From positions 1 through 61,824 of the forward strand of contig NZ_BSOW01000044.1 of NCBI RefSeq assembly GCF_030160715.1: a stretch of 61,824 bases of DNA, written 5' to 3'. The notes under the pieces were generated by a model. The model searched no databases, was not told the origin of the DNA, and saw only the letters and a program-made list of their open reading frames with translations. This stretch comes from Bradyrhizobium iriomotense. GTDB lineage: Bacteria; Pseudomonadota; Alphaproteobacteria; Rhizobiales; Xanthobacteraceae. The position numbers and the translations under genes were made by a program. Below are positions 1-7,490 of this stretch, in pieces (the first letter of the stretch is position 1; the number at the start of each line of letters is the position of its first letter).

Positions 1-1
1 C

Positions 2-388
2 TGGTGGTGGGACGTTGGCGGCGCCTGGTACTATTATCCGGAGCGCATGGACGGCCCTCCCGCCTACATCTCCGAAGAGTACATCGATGATGTGCCGGTG
101 GCCTATGCGCCGCCGCCCCCGGCTTATGCACCGCCTCCGCCGCCGCCTGCTCCGGCAGACCCGGGCGCGAGTGCGCTCGGCGGGGCCATCGTCGGTGGCG
201 TGCTCGGCGGGCTGATCTCCGGCAACGCGACGGGAGCTGCCGCCGGCGCCGTGCTTGGCGGCGCAACGGGTGCGATCGCCGGCGCAACGGCCGCATCGCA
301 GCCGGGCTATTATTGGTCGCAGGGCAGTTGCTACTACCGCTATCCGAGCGGCCAGTACGTGCTTGCCGATCGGCGCGCGTGCTACTGA
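2..388 (+). CDS. Glycine-zipper envelope protein, 5' end outside window
   Basis: The reading frame is open from base 2, so the start lies upstream. The visible part begins with Trp/Tyr-rich residues (WWWDVGGAWYYY), then a run of proline/tyrosine repeats. Next comes a Gly/Ala-rich segment (ALGGAIVGGVLGG and similar) with the small-residue spacing of a glycine zipper, and a Tyr/Cys-rich tail ending RRACY. Such proteins are usually exported and membrane- or wall-associated, but the signal peptide is not in view. It is followed by a clear terminator. Its biochemical role is unknown. Confidence 0.75.
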   Translation, partial: WWWDVGGAWYYYPERMDGPPAYISEEYIDDVPVAYAPPPPAYAPPPPPPAPADPGASALGGAIVGGVLGGLISGNATGAAAGAVLGGATGAIAGATAASQPGYYWSQGSCYYRYPSGQYVLADRRACY

Positions 389-413
389 TCAGCCGATCGA
401 TCACGATCTGACC

Positions 414-445
414 GAGGCGGGCCCAAGGCCCGCCTCTTTCATTTG
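414..445 (+). terminator. Rho-independent terminator
   Basis: A perfect stem GAGGCGGGCC / GGCCCGCCTC with a short CAA loop is followed by TTTCATTT. It lies 25 bases after the stop of the glycine-zipper gene and separates it from the transglycosylase gene. Confidence 0.8.
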
Positions 446-527
446 AGACGCCGTTTCGGATTGCCGCGCGATCGCGCGGCGGACCTGCCAACAAGCGTTG
501 TTAACTGGCCTCGGCTATCAAGCGCCG

Positions 528-1331
528 ATGAGGCCTTGCAAGCGCATTCCTTGGATACTGCACGCCGCGCCGCTCTGTCTGGTGGCTGCGCTGGGGCTCG
601 CGGCCAGTCCAGTGAGCGCTGGCGCAGCGGATGATGCTGCGGCCGACGTCACTGGCGCGGTCACGTCGGACAGTGTCGAGGCTGCATCAGTTGCGGATGC
701 CGAGCCGTTTCCGGCGCGTGCATCCGTGCGCGCGCTGATCGAGAAGGAAGCCGCGAGGACGAAATTGCCGCCCGATATCGCAGAAGCCGTCGTCTTCGTT
801 GAAAGCCGCTACGATTCCACGGTGATCGGCCGCGTCGGCGAGATCGGGCTGATGCAGGTCAGGCCTGAAACGGCGGCCATGCTCGGCTTCAAGGGCACCA
901 CGGCCGAACTCGCCAGACCCGAGATCAATATCCACTACGGTGTAACCTATCTCGCCAGGGCCTGGCGGCTGGCGCAGGGCGATCTCTGCCGCGCACTGAT
1001 GAAATACCGCGCCGGGCACGGCGAAGAGACCATGACGCCGCGCTCCGTGATCTACTGCAATCGCGCGCGAAACCGCCTCATTGCGATGAACTCGCCGTTC
1101 GCGACACCTGGTGCGACGACAGCCGTAGCGCCGGATCCCGAGCCCGCGCGGGCGCTCGTGCGCGCGCAACCGCAAGCACGGCCATCGCCGGTCAAGCCGA
1201 CCGACGTCTATGCGACCTACAAACACGGCACGGCGGCGGCCAGCCGCGCATTCTGGGCCGCGCATGAAGCCCGTGTCCGTGCGATCAAGGCGCGCGTCGA
1301 GGCCAAATGGCGGCGCGTGGCGACACGTTAG
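528..1331 (+). CDS. Lytic transglycosylase (SLT domain), periplasmic
   Basis: This protein should cleave the glycan strands of peptidoglycan to form anhydro-muropeptides. The ATG at 528 is chosen over the upstream TTG at 498 because it starts directly into a signal peptide (MRPCKRIPW, then a hydrophobic stretch ending about residue 33). The SLT fold is seen at residues about 65-180: the catalytic glutamate is about residue 92 in FVESRY, followed by GEIGLMQVRPETA and GVTYLARAW. The C-terminal third is basic, Ala/Arg-rich and probably non-catalytic. The size (267 residues) fits the short single-domain family. It stands alone, downstream of a terminator. Confidence 0.88.
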   Translation: MRPCKRIPWILHAAPLCLVAALGLAASPVSAGAADDAAADVTGAVTSDSVEAASVADAEPFPARASVRALIEKEAARTKLPPDIAEAVVFVESRYDSTVIGRVGEIGLMQVRPETAAMLGFKGTTAELARPEINIHYGVTYLARAWRLAQGDLCRALMKYRAGHGEETMTPRSVIYCNRARNRLIAMNSPFATPGATTAVAPDPEPARALVRAQPQARPSPVKPTDVYATYKHGTAAASRAFWAAHEARVRAIKARVEAKWRRVATR

Positions 1332-1514
1332 GCAATCGGCGGAGCTGCCTACGTCTCAATCATTTTCGGGCACGCGGACACGGCCACTCGACGCGCGCTG
1401 GGCTTCCTGTGGCGGCGCACAACAACTGCCTGAAATTTTGTCTGGCGCTCCCGGCGCGTTCGCGGTTTTGATCAAAGAAAAAACAATTGAAATTGATTCG
1501 CGGGGAAACGGGAC

Positions 1515-1607
1515 ATGCTGGACGCTATCCAGATCAGCGTTGCGCTTTGGGGAATGATCGTGTGCGGCAGCATCAAGGCCGCGCAACTGGCGCAACATCT
1601 CTTCTAG
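1515..1607 (+). CDS. 30-residue membrane microprotein, paralogue of 46449-46532
   Basis: A 30-codon ORF starts with ATG, and GGGGAAACGGG lies just upstream as a possible ribosome site. The product is one hydrophobic segment with the core ALWGMIVCGSIK. The same core, ALWGMIICASLK, occurs in an independent 27-codon ORF at 46449, at the same position relative to its start. Conservation of the peptide between two distant loci argues that both are real. One transmembrane helix is likely; the function is unknown. Its TAG stop overlaps the stop of the convergent gene at 1604-1804. Confidence 0.65.
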   Translation: MLDAIQISVALWGMIVCGSIKAAQLAQHLF

Positions 1608-1804
1608 AAAATCAGCCAACTCACCACTGCTACTCCGGCCCAGATCAGGCCACCGATCCAGGCGACCATGACGACGCCTATGGTCGCGAGATAGGCTACG
1701 CCGAGCAGATCGCGGCTCCGGCGCGGCGCCTGTGCGTCCGCGTGCGTGGCTGCTGCTTCGGCGTCGTGCGTCATGGCGGGCAGGGGTGTCGGTTGATGCG
1801 TCAT
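1604..1804 (-). CDS. Small single-TM membrane protein
   Basis: A 66-residue protein begins MTHQPTPLPAM, has a charged Arg-rich stretch near residue 30, and then one strongly hydrophobic helix that runs to the C-terminus (AYLATIGVVMVAWIGG onward). The open frame extends much further upstream, but the ATG at 1804 is preferred because the upstream part looks like shadow sequence and overlaps the gene at 1938-2201. It converges on the 1515-1607 microprotein with a 4-base overlap at a CTAG. The family is not recognised. Confidence 0.6.
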   Translation of the reverse strand: MTHQPTPLPAMTHDAEAAATHADAQAPRRSRDLLGVAYLATIGVVMVAWIGGLIWAGVAVVSWLIF

Positions 1805-1937
1805 TGGCGTGCCCCGCGGCCGCAACATCGCGCGGCCGCACGGCCCGCCTTTTAGCCGAGGAATTGCTCCGCCACTGTGATTAAATTCACATTCGCGGTC
1901 GCAATCCGTGAACCGTCGTCCACACGAGCGGCCGGCT

Positions 1938-2201
1938 TCAGGCGGCCCGGCCCCAGTCGGCCGGGGCAAGGGCCTCGAGCTGCCGTTGCAGGGTCGCAAC
2001 CGTCGCCTGAAGGTTGTCGCGGCGTCCCCGCAGCGTCTGGGCCAGCATCGGATAGGCGAGGCTGGCGGGATCGAACTCGCCGGCCTTGCGCTCCTCTTCC
2101 TTGATATCGGCATCGAGGAGTTGAGCCCTCCATCGCAGGTCGGCGATCAAGGCATGGAGTTGTGTGGCGGCGGTCGCTTCGAAGCGGGACATCGGCTGCA
2201 T
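1938..2201 (-). CDS. Conserved hypothetical, coiled-coil
   Basis: The product has 87 residues from the ATG at 2201, which has TGAGG about six bases upstream. It is soluble and mostly helical with heptad-like Leu/Ala spacing (TQLHALIADLRWRAQLLDADI, then QTLRGRRDNLQATVATLQRQL), suggesting a coiled coil. The open frame reaches far upstream, but there the amino-acid composition looks non-coding and overlaps the plus-strand gene at 2442. No function is assigned. Confidence 0.65.
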   Translation of the reverse strand: MQPMSRFEATAATQLHALIADLRWRAQLLDADIKEEERKAGEFDPASLAYPMLAQTLRGRRDNLQATVATLQRQLEALAPADWGRAA

Positions 2202-2441
2202 GGCTTGCCTCACTGTGAAACAGACCCACGGCGGGTCTGGCTGATTGGGCATGCCTGAGCAAAGCGAGTGCCAGTCCGACAGAAGGGCCTGACGGCCGCG
2301 AGGCGTCATGGCCGAAATCTTGCTGCACCCGGCGTTAACCAAACATACCCAGGAGGCGGAACCCGGGCGGGGACGCAGGCTTATAATCCCTGCCAGTCGC
2401 TCTGCGCGGGTCGGCCGCGTTGTGAGCTGGGGGTATGCGTC

Positions 2442-2669
2442 ATGTCCAAGGCCATCGAGCTGATCGTTGAAGGTTTTACGCGAATCAGGGATCGCCAGTC
2501 GCTGGAGGATCTGCGGATGCACAGGCGGCGCCTTGTCGTCGATCTCAAGTCCATCAGGGGATTCGACTGTCGCCAGTCGATCGCGCAGATCGACGACGAT
2601 ATCGAGGTGATCGATCGCGGCTTGAGAAGCCTCGACGAGCCCGTCGAGGCGATTGCGAAACAGCTTTAG
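2442..2669 (+). CDS. Conserved hypothetical, helical
   Basis: The product has 75 residues and begins MSKAIELIVEGFTRIRDR. The ATG at 2442 is chosen because the frame upstream (to 2268) has shadow-like composition and a GGGGG stretch lies about 11 bases before the ATG. It is charged and helical with paired DDDIEVIDRGL motifs, and has no signal or membrane segment. The family is not recognised. It is divergent from the 1938-2201 gene. Confidence 0.6.
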   Translation: MSKAIELIVEGFTRIRDRQSLEDLRMHRRRLVVDLKSIRGFDCRQSIAQIDDDIEVIDRGLRSLDEPVEAIAKQL

Positions 2670-2798
2670 CCGCCGCGAGGGGCGTCCTGCGCGGCCTCCG
2701 ACTGTTCCGATTATCCGCAGGATGGCCGCGGCGACCCCGCGTTCATACGGGGGCGAATTGTCACGCTTTGTCCACTTCCTCGGAGCATCATCGCCGTC

Positions 2799-2951
2799 AT
2801 GAGTTCGGAGTATGACCCCGAGAGTGAAGCCGCGGCAGCGATGAAGCGCGCTGCGGCCTCCGAAGGTGCCGACCGGCAACGGCTGATCCAGCTGGCGCTG
2901 GCCTGGCATCATCTCGCGCGGGAGCGGCGTACGAACGACGCGGCAGAGTAG
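2799..2951 (+). CDS. 50-residue hypothetical protein
   Basis: This short ORF starts MSSEYDPESEAAAAMKRAA and ends in a Trp-His-His-Leu-Ala helix (ALAWHHLARERR). The acidic N-terminus, amphipathic helix and codon use resemble its neighbours. A GGAG lies about 14 bases upstream, which is a weak ribosome site. No membrane segment is seen. The function is unknown. Confidence 0.5.
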   Translation: MSSEYDPESEAAAAMKRAAASEGADRQRLIQLALAWHHLARERRTNDAAE

Positions 2952-3269
2952 GGCGCTTCGCCAGCGCCTACCAAAAATCCGGAAAACAACCCCATGCAAA
3001 GGAGCGGGCGGCCCCCATCGGCAGCCTCAAGGGCGGGCTCTCGCGCGCTGAGACGCGCGGTCGCGGGCCGGCCCGTTCGGCGCTGTGGAACCGTTGGCTC
3101 CTGACCGACTTGCCTTGCTGTGCCGACGACCGCCGACTGTCGGCATACGTGGGAATGGCGGCCTCGGTGTGATGCCCCCCGTACCAGCCGAGGCCGTTTC
3201 TGATCGCGACGACGGACGCCGATCATGCGGCGATCTTCAATTCGATCACTCCGCTCAAAGCGGGCGCGC
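2952..3269. other. Intergenic stretch with hairpins
   Basis: No convincing gene was seen. A 9-bp perfect stem CGGCCTCGG / CCGAGGCCG at 3159-3196 followed by TTTCT could be a plus-strand terminator. A second stem, TGCCGAC / GTCGGCA, lies at about 3120-3145. The open minus-strand frames here have shadow composition. Confidence 0.4.
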
Positions 3270-3410
3270 ATGAGCGTCGCCTGGATCGCGCTCGTTGCGG
3301 TTGCCGGCTTCGTACTCTTCCTGTGCATTCATTTTGGCGAACTGGCGCAGCAGGCGGCGCTCGAACGCCTCTCGACGCATCCTTCGCAATCGGTTGGCCA
3401 GCGAAATTGA
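3270..3410 (+). CDS. Small single-TM protein
   Basis: The product has 46 residues from the ATG at 3270: one hydrophobic helix (WIALVAVAGFVLFLCIHF) and then a polar tail. An alternative ATG at 3225 would add a basic 15-residue extension; neither start has a strong ribosome site. It probably anchors in the inner membrane. The family is not recognised. Confidence 0.45.
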   Translation: MSVAWIALVAVAGFVLFLCIHFGELAQQAALERLSTHPSQSVGQRN

Positions 3411-3670
3411 TCCCCGCGCCGTTCGCTCTGCGCAAACGCGCCTGCATCATGTTACCATCGCCAGGGGCTCACCTGGGCGAACGCGACTTCGTCGGCGCGA
3501 CGTTACCGAAGCGGGTCAAGGCGAAGGGTAGGGTCGAAGCGGAACGAGATCCTGGCGCAGCGGTCATTCGCCACGCGTCGGCTCGTGAAAAACGGCAGGG
3601 CTTCCGCCGCCGCGGAAGGGATGCCTGTCGTGGACCTTTCGAAAGTCTCTTGTTCGACGCCTGCGTCCTG

Positions 3671-3702
3671 TCTGTTTACGCACCGTTCTGTTTACGCACC
3701 GT
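3671..3702. repeat. Perfect 16-bp tandem duplication
   Basis: Two back-to-back copies of TCTGTTTACGCACCGT occupy 3671-3686 and 3687-3702. The second copy holds the TAA stop and last codons of the minus-strand gene 3692-3790, so the duplication only affects sequence beyond its end. Confidence 0.85.
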
Positions 3703-3790
3703 AGAAGATCTTGATTCCCCACAACACGATGACGATACCCAAGACCAAACTGGCTGCCGCCAGTACACTTTCCAAGGAAGCGACTCTCAT
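3692..3790 (-). CDS. 32-residue membrane microprotein
   Basis: The ATG at 3790 has GGAG about 6-9 bases upstream. The product begins MRVASLESVLAAASLVL and continues as one hydrophobic helix (VLGIVIVLWGIKIFYG). The combination of ribosome site, ATG and a clean transmembrane helix supports a real gene although it is only 33 codons. The function is unknown. Confidence 0.55.
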   Translation of the reverse strand: MRVASLESVLAAASLVLGIVIVLWGIKIFYGA

Positions 3791-4135
3791 TTTACTCTCC
3801 GCTTCCCAGCCCCGCTTCCGATCTAGGTGATTCGCGGATTCCCCGGCAATTGCGGGAATCTCGGGCTTTGACGTTCTTTCTCGGATCGTTGTTTGCGCGC
3901 CACAACCGTATTTTCACGGACCGAAGGCCGCGGCATGCCGCCAGGACCTTGAGGAGGCCGCCGGGCAGGCCCCCCGGGGCGGAGCGCTGGAAAAGCCGCC
4001 AACAGCATCAGGCCAAGATTGAGGCCAATCGCCGATGTCGGGGGAGGCGAACGACGCTGATGCAGTCTTGATCACTTCAAATTCCGCTTTTAGTCTGGTG
4101 GCTTTCCTCAAGATATTTCAGTCGAGAGCATATTC
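3791..4135. other. Intergenic stretch, no clear gene
   Basis: There is a 7-bp inverted repeat GATTCCC / GGGAATC at 3837-3860. A minus-strand frame starting MPRPSVRENTVVARK (about 3823-3936) is basic and could be a short peptide, but has no supporting ribosome site. Nothing else was recognised. Confidence 0.3.
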
Positions 4136-4306
4136 ATGGACACCAAGAATCTGCGCTTGCGCGCGCACCAAAGGAATATCGATCGGTACGAGGGCCTGCT
4201 CAAAACCCAGCTAACCGATGCCGAACGAAAATTTGTCGAAAGGCGCTTATCCGAAGAGCGTTTCTCGATTGCAACTTTGGAACATACGGGACCAGCCCCG
4301 AGCTGA
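4136..4306 (+). CDS. 56-residue conserved-looking hypothetical
   Basis: It starts MDTKNLRLRAHQRNIDRYEG and continues with a charged helical stretch (LTDAERKFVERRLSEERF). The pattern of Arg, Glu and Leu in a short soluble helical protein resembles small orphan proteins common in Bradyrhizobium. There is no signal or membrane segment. The last 12 residues look like read-through past a shorter ancestral end. No function is assigned. Confidence 0.55.
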   Translation: MDTKNLRLRAHQRNIDRYEGLLKTQLTDAERKFVERRLSEERFSIATLEHTGPAPS

Positions 4307-4461
4307 TTTTCCATGTTCAGGTCCCCCGGTCACCACCCGGACACCGGGAGCCCTGCTGGACGGTCGCCGACCGGTGACCGGGCCGAAACCCCATTTGAGC
4401 GAGATGGTGACCTGATGTCGTCTGTAGAGGAGACAGACTTGGCTCGGTGATGCGCCTCTAA

Positions 4462-4593
4462 CTTTATCGCGACTGGCTTCCGGCCAGCGGCGAGGAAGCA
4501 CGCGACTTCCCGATCTATTGCCAGCGGCTGAGCTTGTTCCCGCAGGTGCCGGAGCATGAGGCGGTCGCGGAACTATTTTTGTCGTTGAGATAG
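4462..4593 (+). pseudogene. Fragment of a GyrI-like effector-binding domain
   Basis: The frame reads LYRDWLPASGEEARDFPIYC, continuing to PQVPEHEAVAELFLSLR and a stop. This is the pattern of the C-terminal end of GyrI-like / AraC-type effector-binding domains (a DWLPxSG motif, then FP, then a terminal xDVYLPL-like strand). A TAA lies immediately upstream in frame and no N-terminal part is present nearby, so only about the last 43 codons remain. It is a remnant of a gene whose other part has been lost. The family assignment is by motif memory. Confidence 0.5.
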
Positions 4594-4760
4594 CGCGCTC
4601 CAACGGCGGCCTGTCCCTTCCGATCGAAAGACACGGACAGCTGCAGCGTCTCTTGCTTCGCTTTAAGCGTCATGGAGTGCGGACCTGTGGAGCTGACGCG
4701 TGGCTTTACTGACAAAATTCCGCCCGGGTGTATCCTTCCGCAGGCGGAGCTTGAGTCGTC

Positions 4761-4847
4761 ATGCTGGAAGCCATTCTCATGTTGCTGGGAATCGGGGCCG
4801 CAGCTCTTCTGCTGATCGCGTTCTGGGGATTGCACAGACACGTATAG
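4761..4847 (+). CDS. 28-residue membrane microprotein
   Basis: The ATG at 4761 is followed by 28 codons encoding almost only a hydrophobic helix (AILMLLGIGAAALLLIAFWG) and a short basic His/Arg tail. A GGCGGAG stretch is about 11 bases upstream. It matches the style of the other single-helix microproteins in this region but is not clearly homologous to them. The function is unknown. Confidence 0.5.
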   Translation: MLEAILMLLGIGAAALLLIAFWGLHRHV

Positions 4848-5011
4848 GGCGCCCGAGAATTTCGTTTTGTGCTCGGCTCAGCCAAACCTTACGCGTGAAG
4901 CGGGGAATGGTCAGGCCCGGCGTCCATCACCGGACGCGCGCCGCGCCGTGAGCGTTTGATTGCAGATAACCAAACGCCCGTCAGTCAGGCCACGCTGGTG
5001 GCCTTGTTTCG

Positions 5012-5218
5012 CTAGGCCTCAAGACACGGGACGGCGAAGTGTTCGCAGATCGAGGCAAAGGTCTTTTTCGCTTCGGCATCCTCGAAGCAAAAGCGCATCC
5101 CCTTGTCAGCCCGCTCGATCGACCAATCAATCTTGCTTCCCCGTGCAATTCGGGACGCCTCGGCACGCAATTGATCTAGCTGCCTTCCGTAAACCCGGAC
5201 GATGACGCTGTTTTCCAT
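5012..5218 (-). CDS. Conserved hypothetical, 68 aa
   Basis: This small soluble protein begins MENSVIVRVYGRQLDQLRAE, then SKIDWSIERADKGMRFCFED, and ends in a helix with two cysteines. The alternating strand/helix pattern suggests a compact alpha/beta domain. The ORF is well formed and no competing start is needed. No family or function is recognised. Confidence 0.65.
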   Translation of the reverse strand: MENSVIVRVYGRQLDQLRAEASRIARGSKIDWSIERADKGMRFCFEDAEAKKTFASICEHFAVPCLEA

Positions 5219-5957
5219 GGTTTGAAACTCATTTGGCTGAAACGTTCCAAGAATTACGCCACCACCACGAAATGAAACTTACCTGGCGACGCTCGATCAA
5301 ACTGGGCTCCTCTAAATTCCCAGCGACAACAGCTTATCAATCCTGATGCCATGCCCGTGTGAAGAGGATCACAGCGGTCTCGGCCATGCTGGCGAGTCTT
5401 GTCGTCCCCAAAAAGGCCGCAGCGACAACCGCGCCGCTGCGGCCCCGCCGGGTCAAAAAAATAGGTGAAGTATTCGCCAGCCCCGGTGTTGCTAAGCCTA
5501 CGCCGACGTTGCTACCCCGCAAATTAAAACTGCTGTTTCCCTTAACGGAACCGAGTCACCTGTTGCGCACGCACGACAGATCGTTGGGGAATAGCTAGCG
5601 GAATACCGCTGCACGTTGCGAGCCTAAGGAGCGCCCCCAGCCCTTGCCCATTTGGTGCGGATAAGTTTGGTTTTGTTATTCACTGTGTCGATCGCGGTAC
5701 ACGGCATCGGCCGGAATCGCTGTAGGTTTCAGATGCGTCTCTCATGGCGCTCCTCCCTGCACTTGAGCCCGCCGGGAATGGCGGGCTCCCTTCGATGCAC
5801 CAGGACATGGCCCTCGCATTGTGAGGCCGGGATCCGAACGAGCGCAGGACGAGACGCGATCTCGCTCGCTCCTATGTCCGGAATCGAACAGTCAAGGCAT
5901 CCGTGGTTAGGCTACGCTCTACTTTGCGAGATACTTTTTTGATTCGGAGATTTGACC
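5219..5957. other. 739-bp stretch without a convincing gene
   Basis: Two plus-strand frames are open (5359-5598, basic; 5652-5942, hydrophobic start), but neither has a ribosome site or recognisable domain. The overlapping minus frame at 5337-5522 is no better. The sequence is visibly more AT-rich around 5210-5350 and 5520-5560 than the neighbouring core genes. The last 100-200 bases are presumably the leader of the cold-shock gene. Confidence 0.4.
5946..5949 (+). promoter_or_regulatory. Ribosome binding site that fixes the cspA start
   Basis: GGAG at 5946-5949 is 8 bases before TTG 5958, 2 bases before TTG 5952 and 14 bases before ATG 5964. It therefore favours TTG 5958, giving the N-terminus MAMGKVKWF as in many alphaproteobacterial CspA proteins. 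Confidence 0.6.
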
Positions 5958-6164
5958 TTGGCAATGGGTAAAGTGAAGTGGTTCAACGCGACCAAAGGCT
6001 ATGGCTTCATCCAACCTGATGACGGCGGCTCAGACGTCTTCGTGCACATTAGTGCTGTCGAGAAGGCCGGCTACACGGGCTTGGCCGAGGGCGCGCGGAT
6101 TAGCTATGAGTTGATGGCGGGGCGCTCCGGTAAGATGTCCGCGGAAAACCTGCGGATCGGCTGA
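5958..6164 (+). CDS. cspA: Cold-shock protein, CspA family
   Basis: This single cold-shock domain of 68 residues should bind single-stranded nucleic acids, mainly as an RNA chaperone. RNP1 is seen as KGYGFIQ and RNP2 as VFVHIS, both complete, with GKVKWFNATKG at the N-terminus. The start is the TTG at 5958, supported by the GGAG site. It is the only clearly conserved functional gene in the 1.5-11.7 kb stretch. A long AT-richer leader precedes it, which fits post-transcriptional control, but no thermosensor structure was worked out. Confidence 0.92.
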   Translation: MAMGKVKWFNATKGYGFIQPDDGGSDVFVHISAVEKAGYTGLAEGARISYELMAGRSGKMSAENLRIG

Positions 6165-6490
6165 TGGGGAGTGCGGCTCTTCGGTAAAGCGCTCCTAGAC
6201 ACGCGGTCTCAGGCTGACGCCCGCTTGGTGCGCAGCGGCCGGTACCACTTTGCGACATACGAACCTCCTCGGGGTTCGAAAAACAATCCCACACCTCTGG
6301 CTAGCTCGCGATTGGGGCGGCTCTGGTTCACACCTCGCGCTGAGTCCAGCCAGCGCGAACCGGCCTGCCTCGTTTTCATCGCCTCAGCCGCCGCACATGG
6401 TTCCCTCTGGAGCTGTTTAGGACCTTTCGAGCGCGACGAGCGTTGAGACGATAGCACCGGGGCAGGACCGCAATCCCCGGAGTTCGGATC
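6165..6490. other. Intergenic stretch, no clear gene
   Basis: A plus frame (6171-6446) and minus frames (to 6209 and 6100) are open but look like shadows. On the minus strand an AGGAGG followed by ATG occurs near 6258-6270, but the frame runs into the cspA gene and ends without a recognisable domain. A 16-base string, TTCATCGCCTCAGCCG at about 6376, recurs at about 11507. Confidence 0.3.
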
Positions 6491-6775
6491 ATGAGCACGA
6501 TCCCTACGGACCTCGAAAGAAAGTTCGAACAACGGTGGGCCGCCAGATTGGCGCGGTCCATTCCACCGGCTCCATTTACGCGCCCCGTCTGTCCGAAGTG
6601 CAACGCCCAGATGATGCTCGTCAGCATCGAGCCAGAAAGCCCAAGCGTGGACTTGCAGATGTTTCGATGCGCTGTCTGCAATCACGCACTTACAACCTTC
6701 GCGGCCCATGAAGATCCCATGCATTCCAAGGCCCTTGGTCGCTGGCTTCAAGGCGATTTGCACCCACCGAAGTAA
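6491..6775 (+). CDS. Zinc-ribbon hypothetical protein
   Basis: The product has 94 residues. A charged N-terminus (MSTIPTDLERKFEQRWAARL) is followed by CPKC near residue 34 and CAVC near residue 60, the two knuckles of a treble-clef/zinc-ribbon. The region between them contains a hydrophobic strand QMMLVSIEPES. It is likely a small zinc-binding protein; target and function are unknown. It is the first of three closely spaced plus-strand ORFs (6491, 6788, 6943). Confidence 0.7.
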   Translation: MSTIPTDLERKFEQRWAARLARSIPPAPFTRPVCPKCNAQMMLVSIEPESPSVDLQMFRCAVCNHALTTFAAHEDPMHSKALGRWLQGDLHPPK

Positions 6776-6787
6776 CCCGCGCTGCAA

Positions 6788-6946
6788 GTGGTGACCAAAG
6801 GCGAGACGCCGCAACTGCCAGAAGGTTTCAGGGGCGAACTCGACAAGGACGGCTGGCGGCACAGACGCGCGCGAAGCGGCGGTAGCCTCAATGCATCTGT
6901 CGCTCTAACTGATCTTTCACTACTCCGCCGGCCGGGTATGGCATGA
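6788..6946 (+). CDS. Possible 52-residue protein
   Basis: A frame with GTG starts at 6788 or 6791 encodes a polar peptide containing GFRGELDKDGWRH. It ends in an ATGA overlap with the start of the next gene at 6943, which suggests translational coupling. It begins 13 bases after the stop of the zinc-ribbon gene. Without a ribosome site or known family this is a weak call. Confidence 0.35.
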   Translation: MVTKGETPQLPEGFRGELDKDGWRHRRARSGGSLNASVALTDLSLLRRPGMA

Positions 6947-7164
6947 CCATGTCCGATGACTGGACCAAACGAGCGACAAACATCCTTCGAGAACTTCATG
7001 CTGCTGAGACGGAGCTAATCGGCAGGGGTGTTATCCTGACCGACGGTAAGGCGGGGACGGTTGATCACGTGTTCCTTGACGAGGTGCACGGGCTCCGGAT
7101 CTCGATCGGTGGCCACGACGGCAGGTGGCCGATTTCGACTGTGAAGCTTCTAACCAGAACCTAG
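6943..7164 (+). CDS. Small beta-rich hypothetical (PRC-barrel-like)
   Basis: The product has 73 residues. A helical N-terminus (MSDDWTKRATNILRELHAAE) is followed by short strands (GVILTDGKAGTVDHVFLDEV, LRISIGGHDGRWPISTVKLL). The turn pattern GxxGxVxxVxLD resembles PRC-barrel-like modules, but this is only a shape similarity. An alternative ATG at 6949 is two codons in. A terminator-like hairpin follows. Confidence 0.65.
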   Translation: MTMSDDWTKRATNILRELHAAETELIGRGVILTDGKAGTVDHVFLDEVHGLRISIGGHDGRWPISTVKLLTRT

Positions 7165-7200
7165 ACGTGTCCAGAATTTTCCGACACCACCTAATCCCAA

Positions 7201-7236
7201 GGGCCTCGCTGCGTGAACCCGGCGGGGTCCTTTTTC
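7201..7236 (+). terminator. Terminator hairpin, member of a local repeat family
   Basis: The stem GGGCCTCGC / GCGGGGTCC (with G-U pairs) and loop TGCGTGAACCCG are followed by TTTTTCTT. It lies 37 bases after the 6943-7164 gene. Its reverse complement resembles the hairpins at 8121-8151 and 8622-8644 (shared GCCGGTTCACGC-type loop). Confidence 0.6.
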
Positions 7237-7303
7237 TTGCGGTGGGTTGCGTGGACGTGGGCGTCAAGAGTGCGGTTGGCGACCACATCGCCAGCACCTC
7301 AAC

Positions 7304-7393
7304 TCACCCGATTATTCTTTGAAGGGCGATGAGGGACGCAAAGACGAGCACGACGACTCCGATAAAGGTGATGCCAAGGAAGACATTGTGCAT
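7304..7393 (-). CDS. 29-residue membrane microprotein
   Basis: The ATG at 7393 is preceded by AGGAGGAG 10 bases upstream, a strong ribosome site. The product is one hydrophobic helix (VFLGITFIGVVVLVFASLIA) with a short Gln-Arg tail. An overlapping ATG five bases beyond the ribosome site would give a non-hydrophobic peptide and is less likely. The function is unknown. Confidence 0.55.
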   Translation of the reverse strand: MHNVFLGITFIGVVVLVFASLIALQRIIG

Positions 7394-7460
7394 GACGCCG
7401 CATCTCCTCCTAGCGGCTCAGAATGACCGCGAACGGATCGTTGATGTGGATAAGCACCAT

Positions 7461-7486
7461 TGAAAGAGGCCGCCAACTGAGGCGGC
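7461..7486 (-). terminator. Rho-independent terminator (minus strand)
   Basis: The stem GCCGCC / GGCGGC with a 6-base loop is read on the minus strand just after the stop of the 7491-7658 gene and is followed by CTCTTTCA. Confidence 0.6.
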
Positions 7487-7490
7487 AGGG

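Noticed and set aside
5359..5598. Plus-strand ORF starting MKRITAVSAMLASLVVP
   Set aside because: It starts like a signal peptide, but the rest is basic low-complexity sequence with no ribosome site or family; too weak to call.
5652..5942. Plus-strand ORF upstream of cspA with a hydrophobic start
   Set aside because: The downstream part looks like shadow sequence, and the region is better explained as the cspA leader.
6209..6862. 217-codon minus-strand ORF
   Set aside because: It is antisense to the zinc-ribbon gene and continues through intergenic DNA with no domain.
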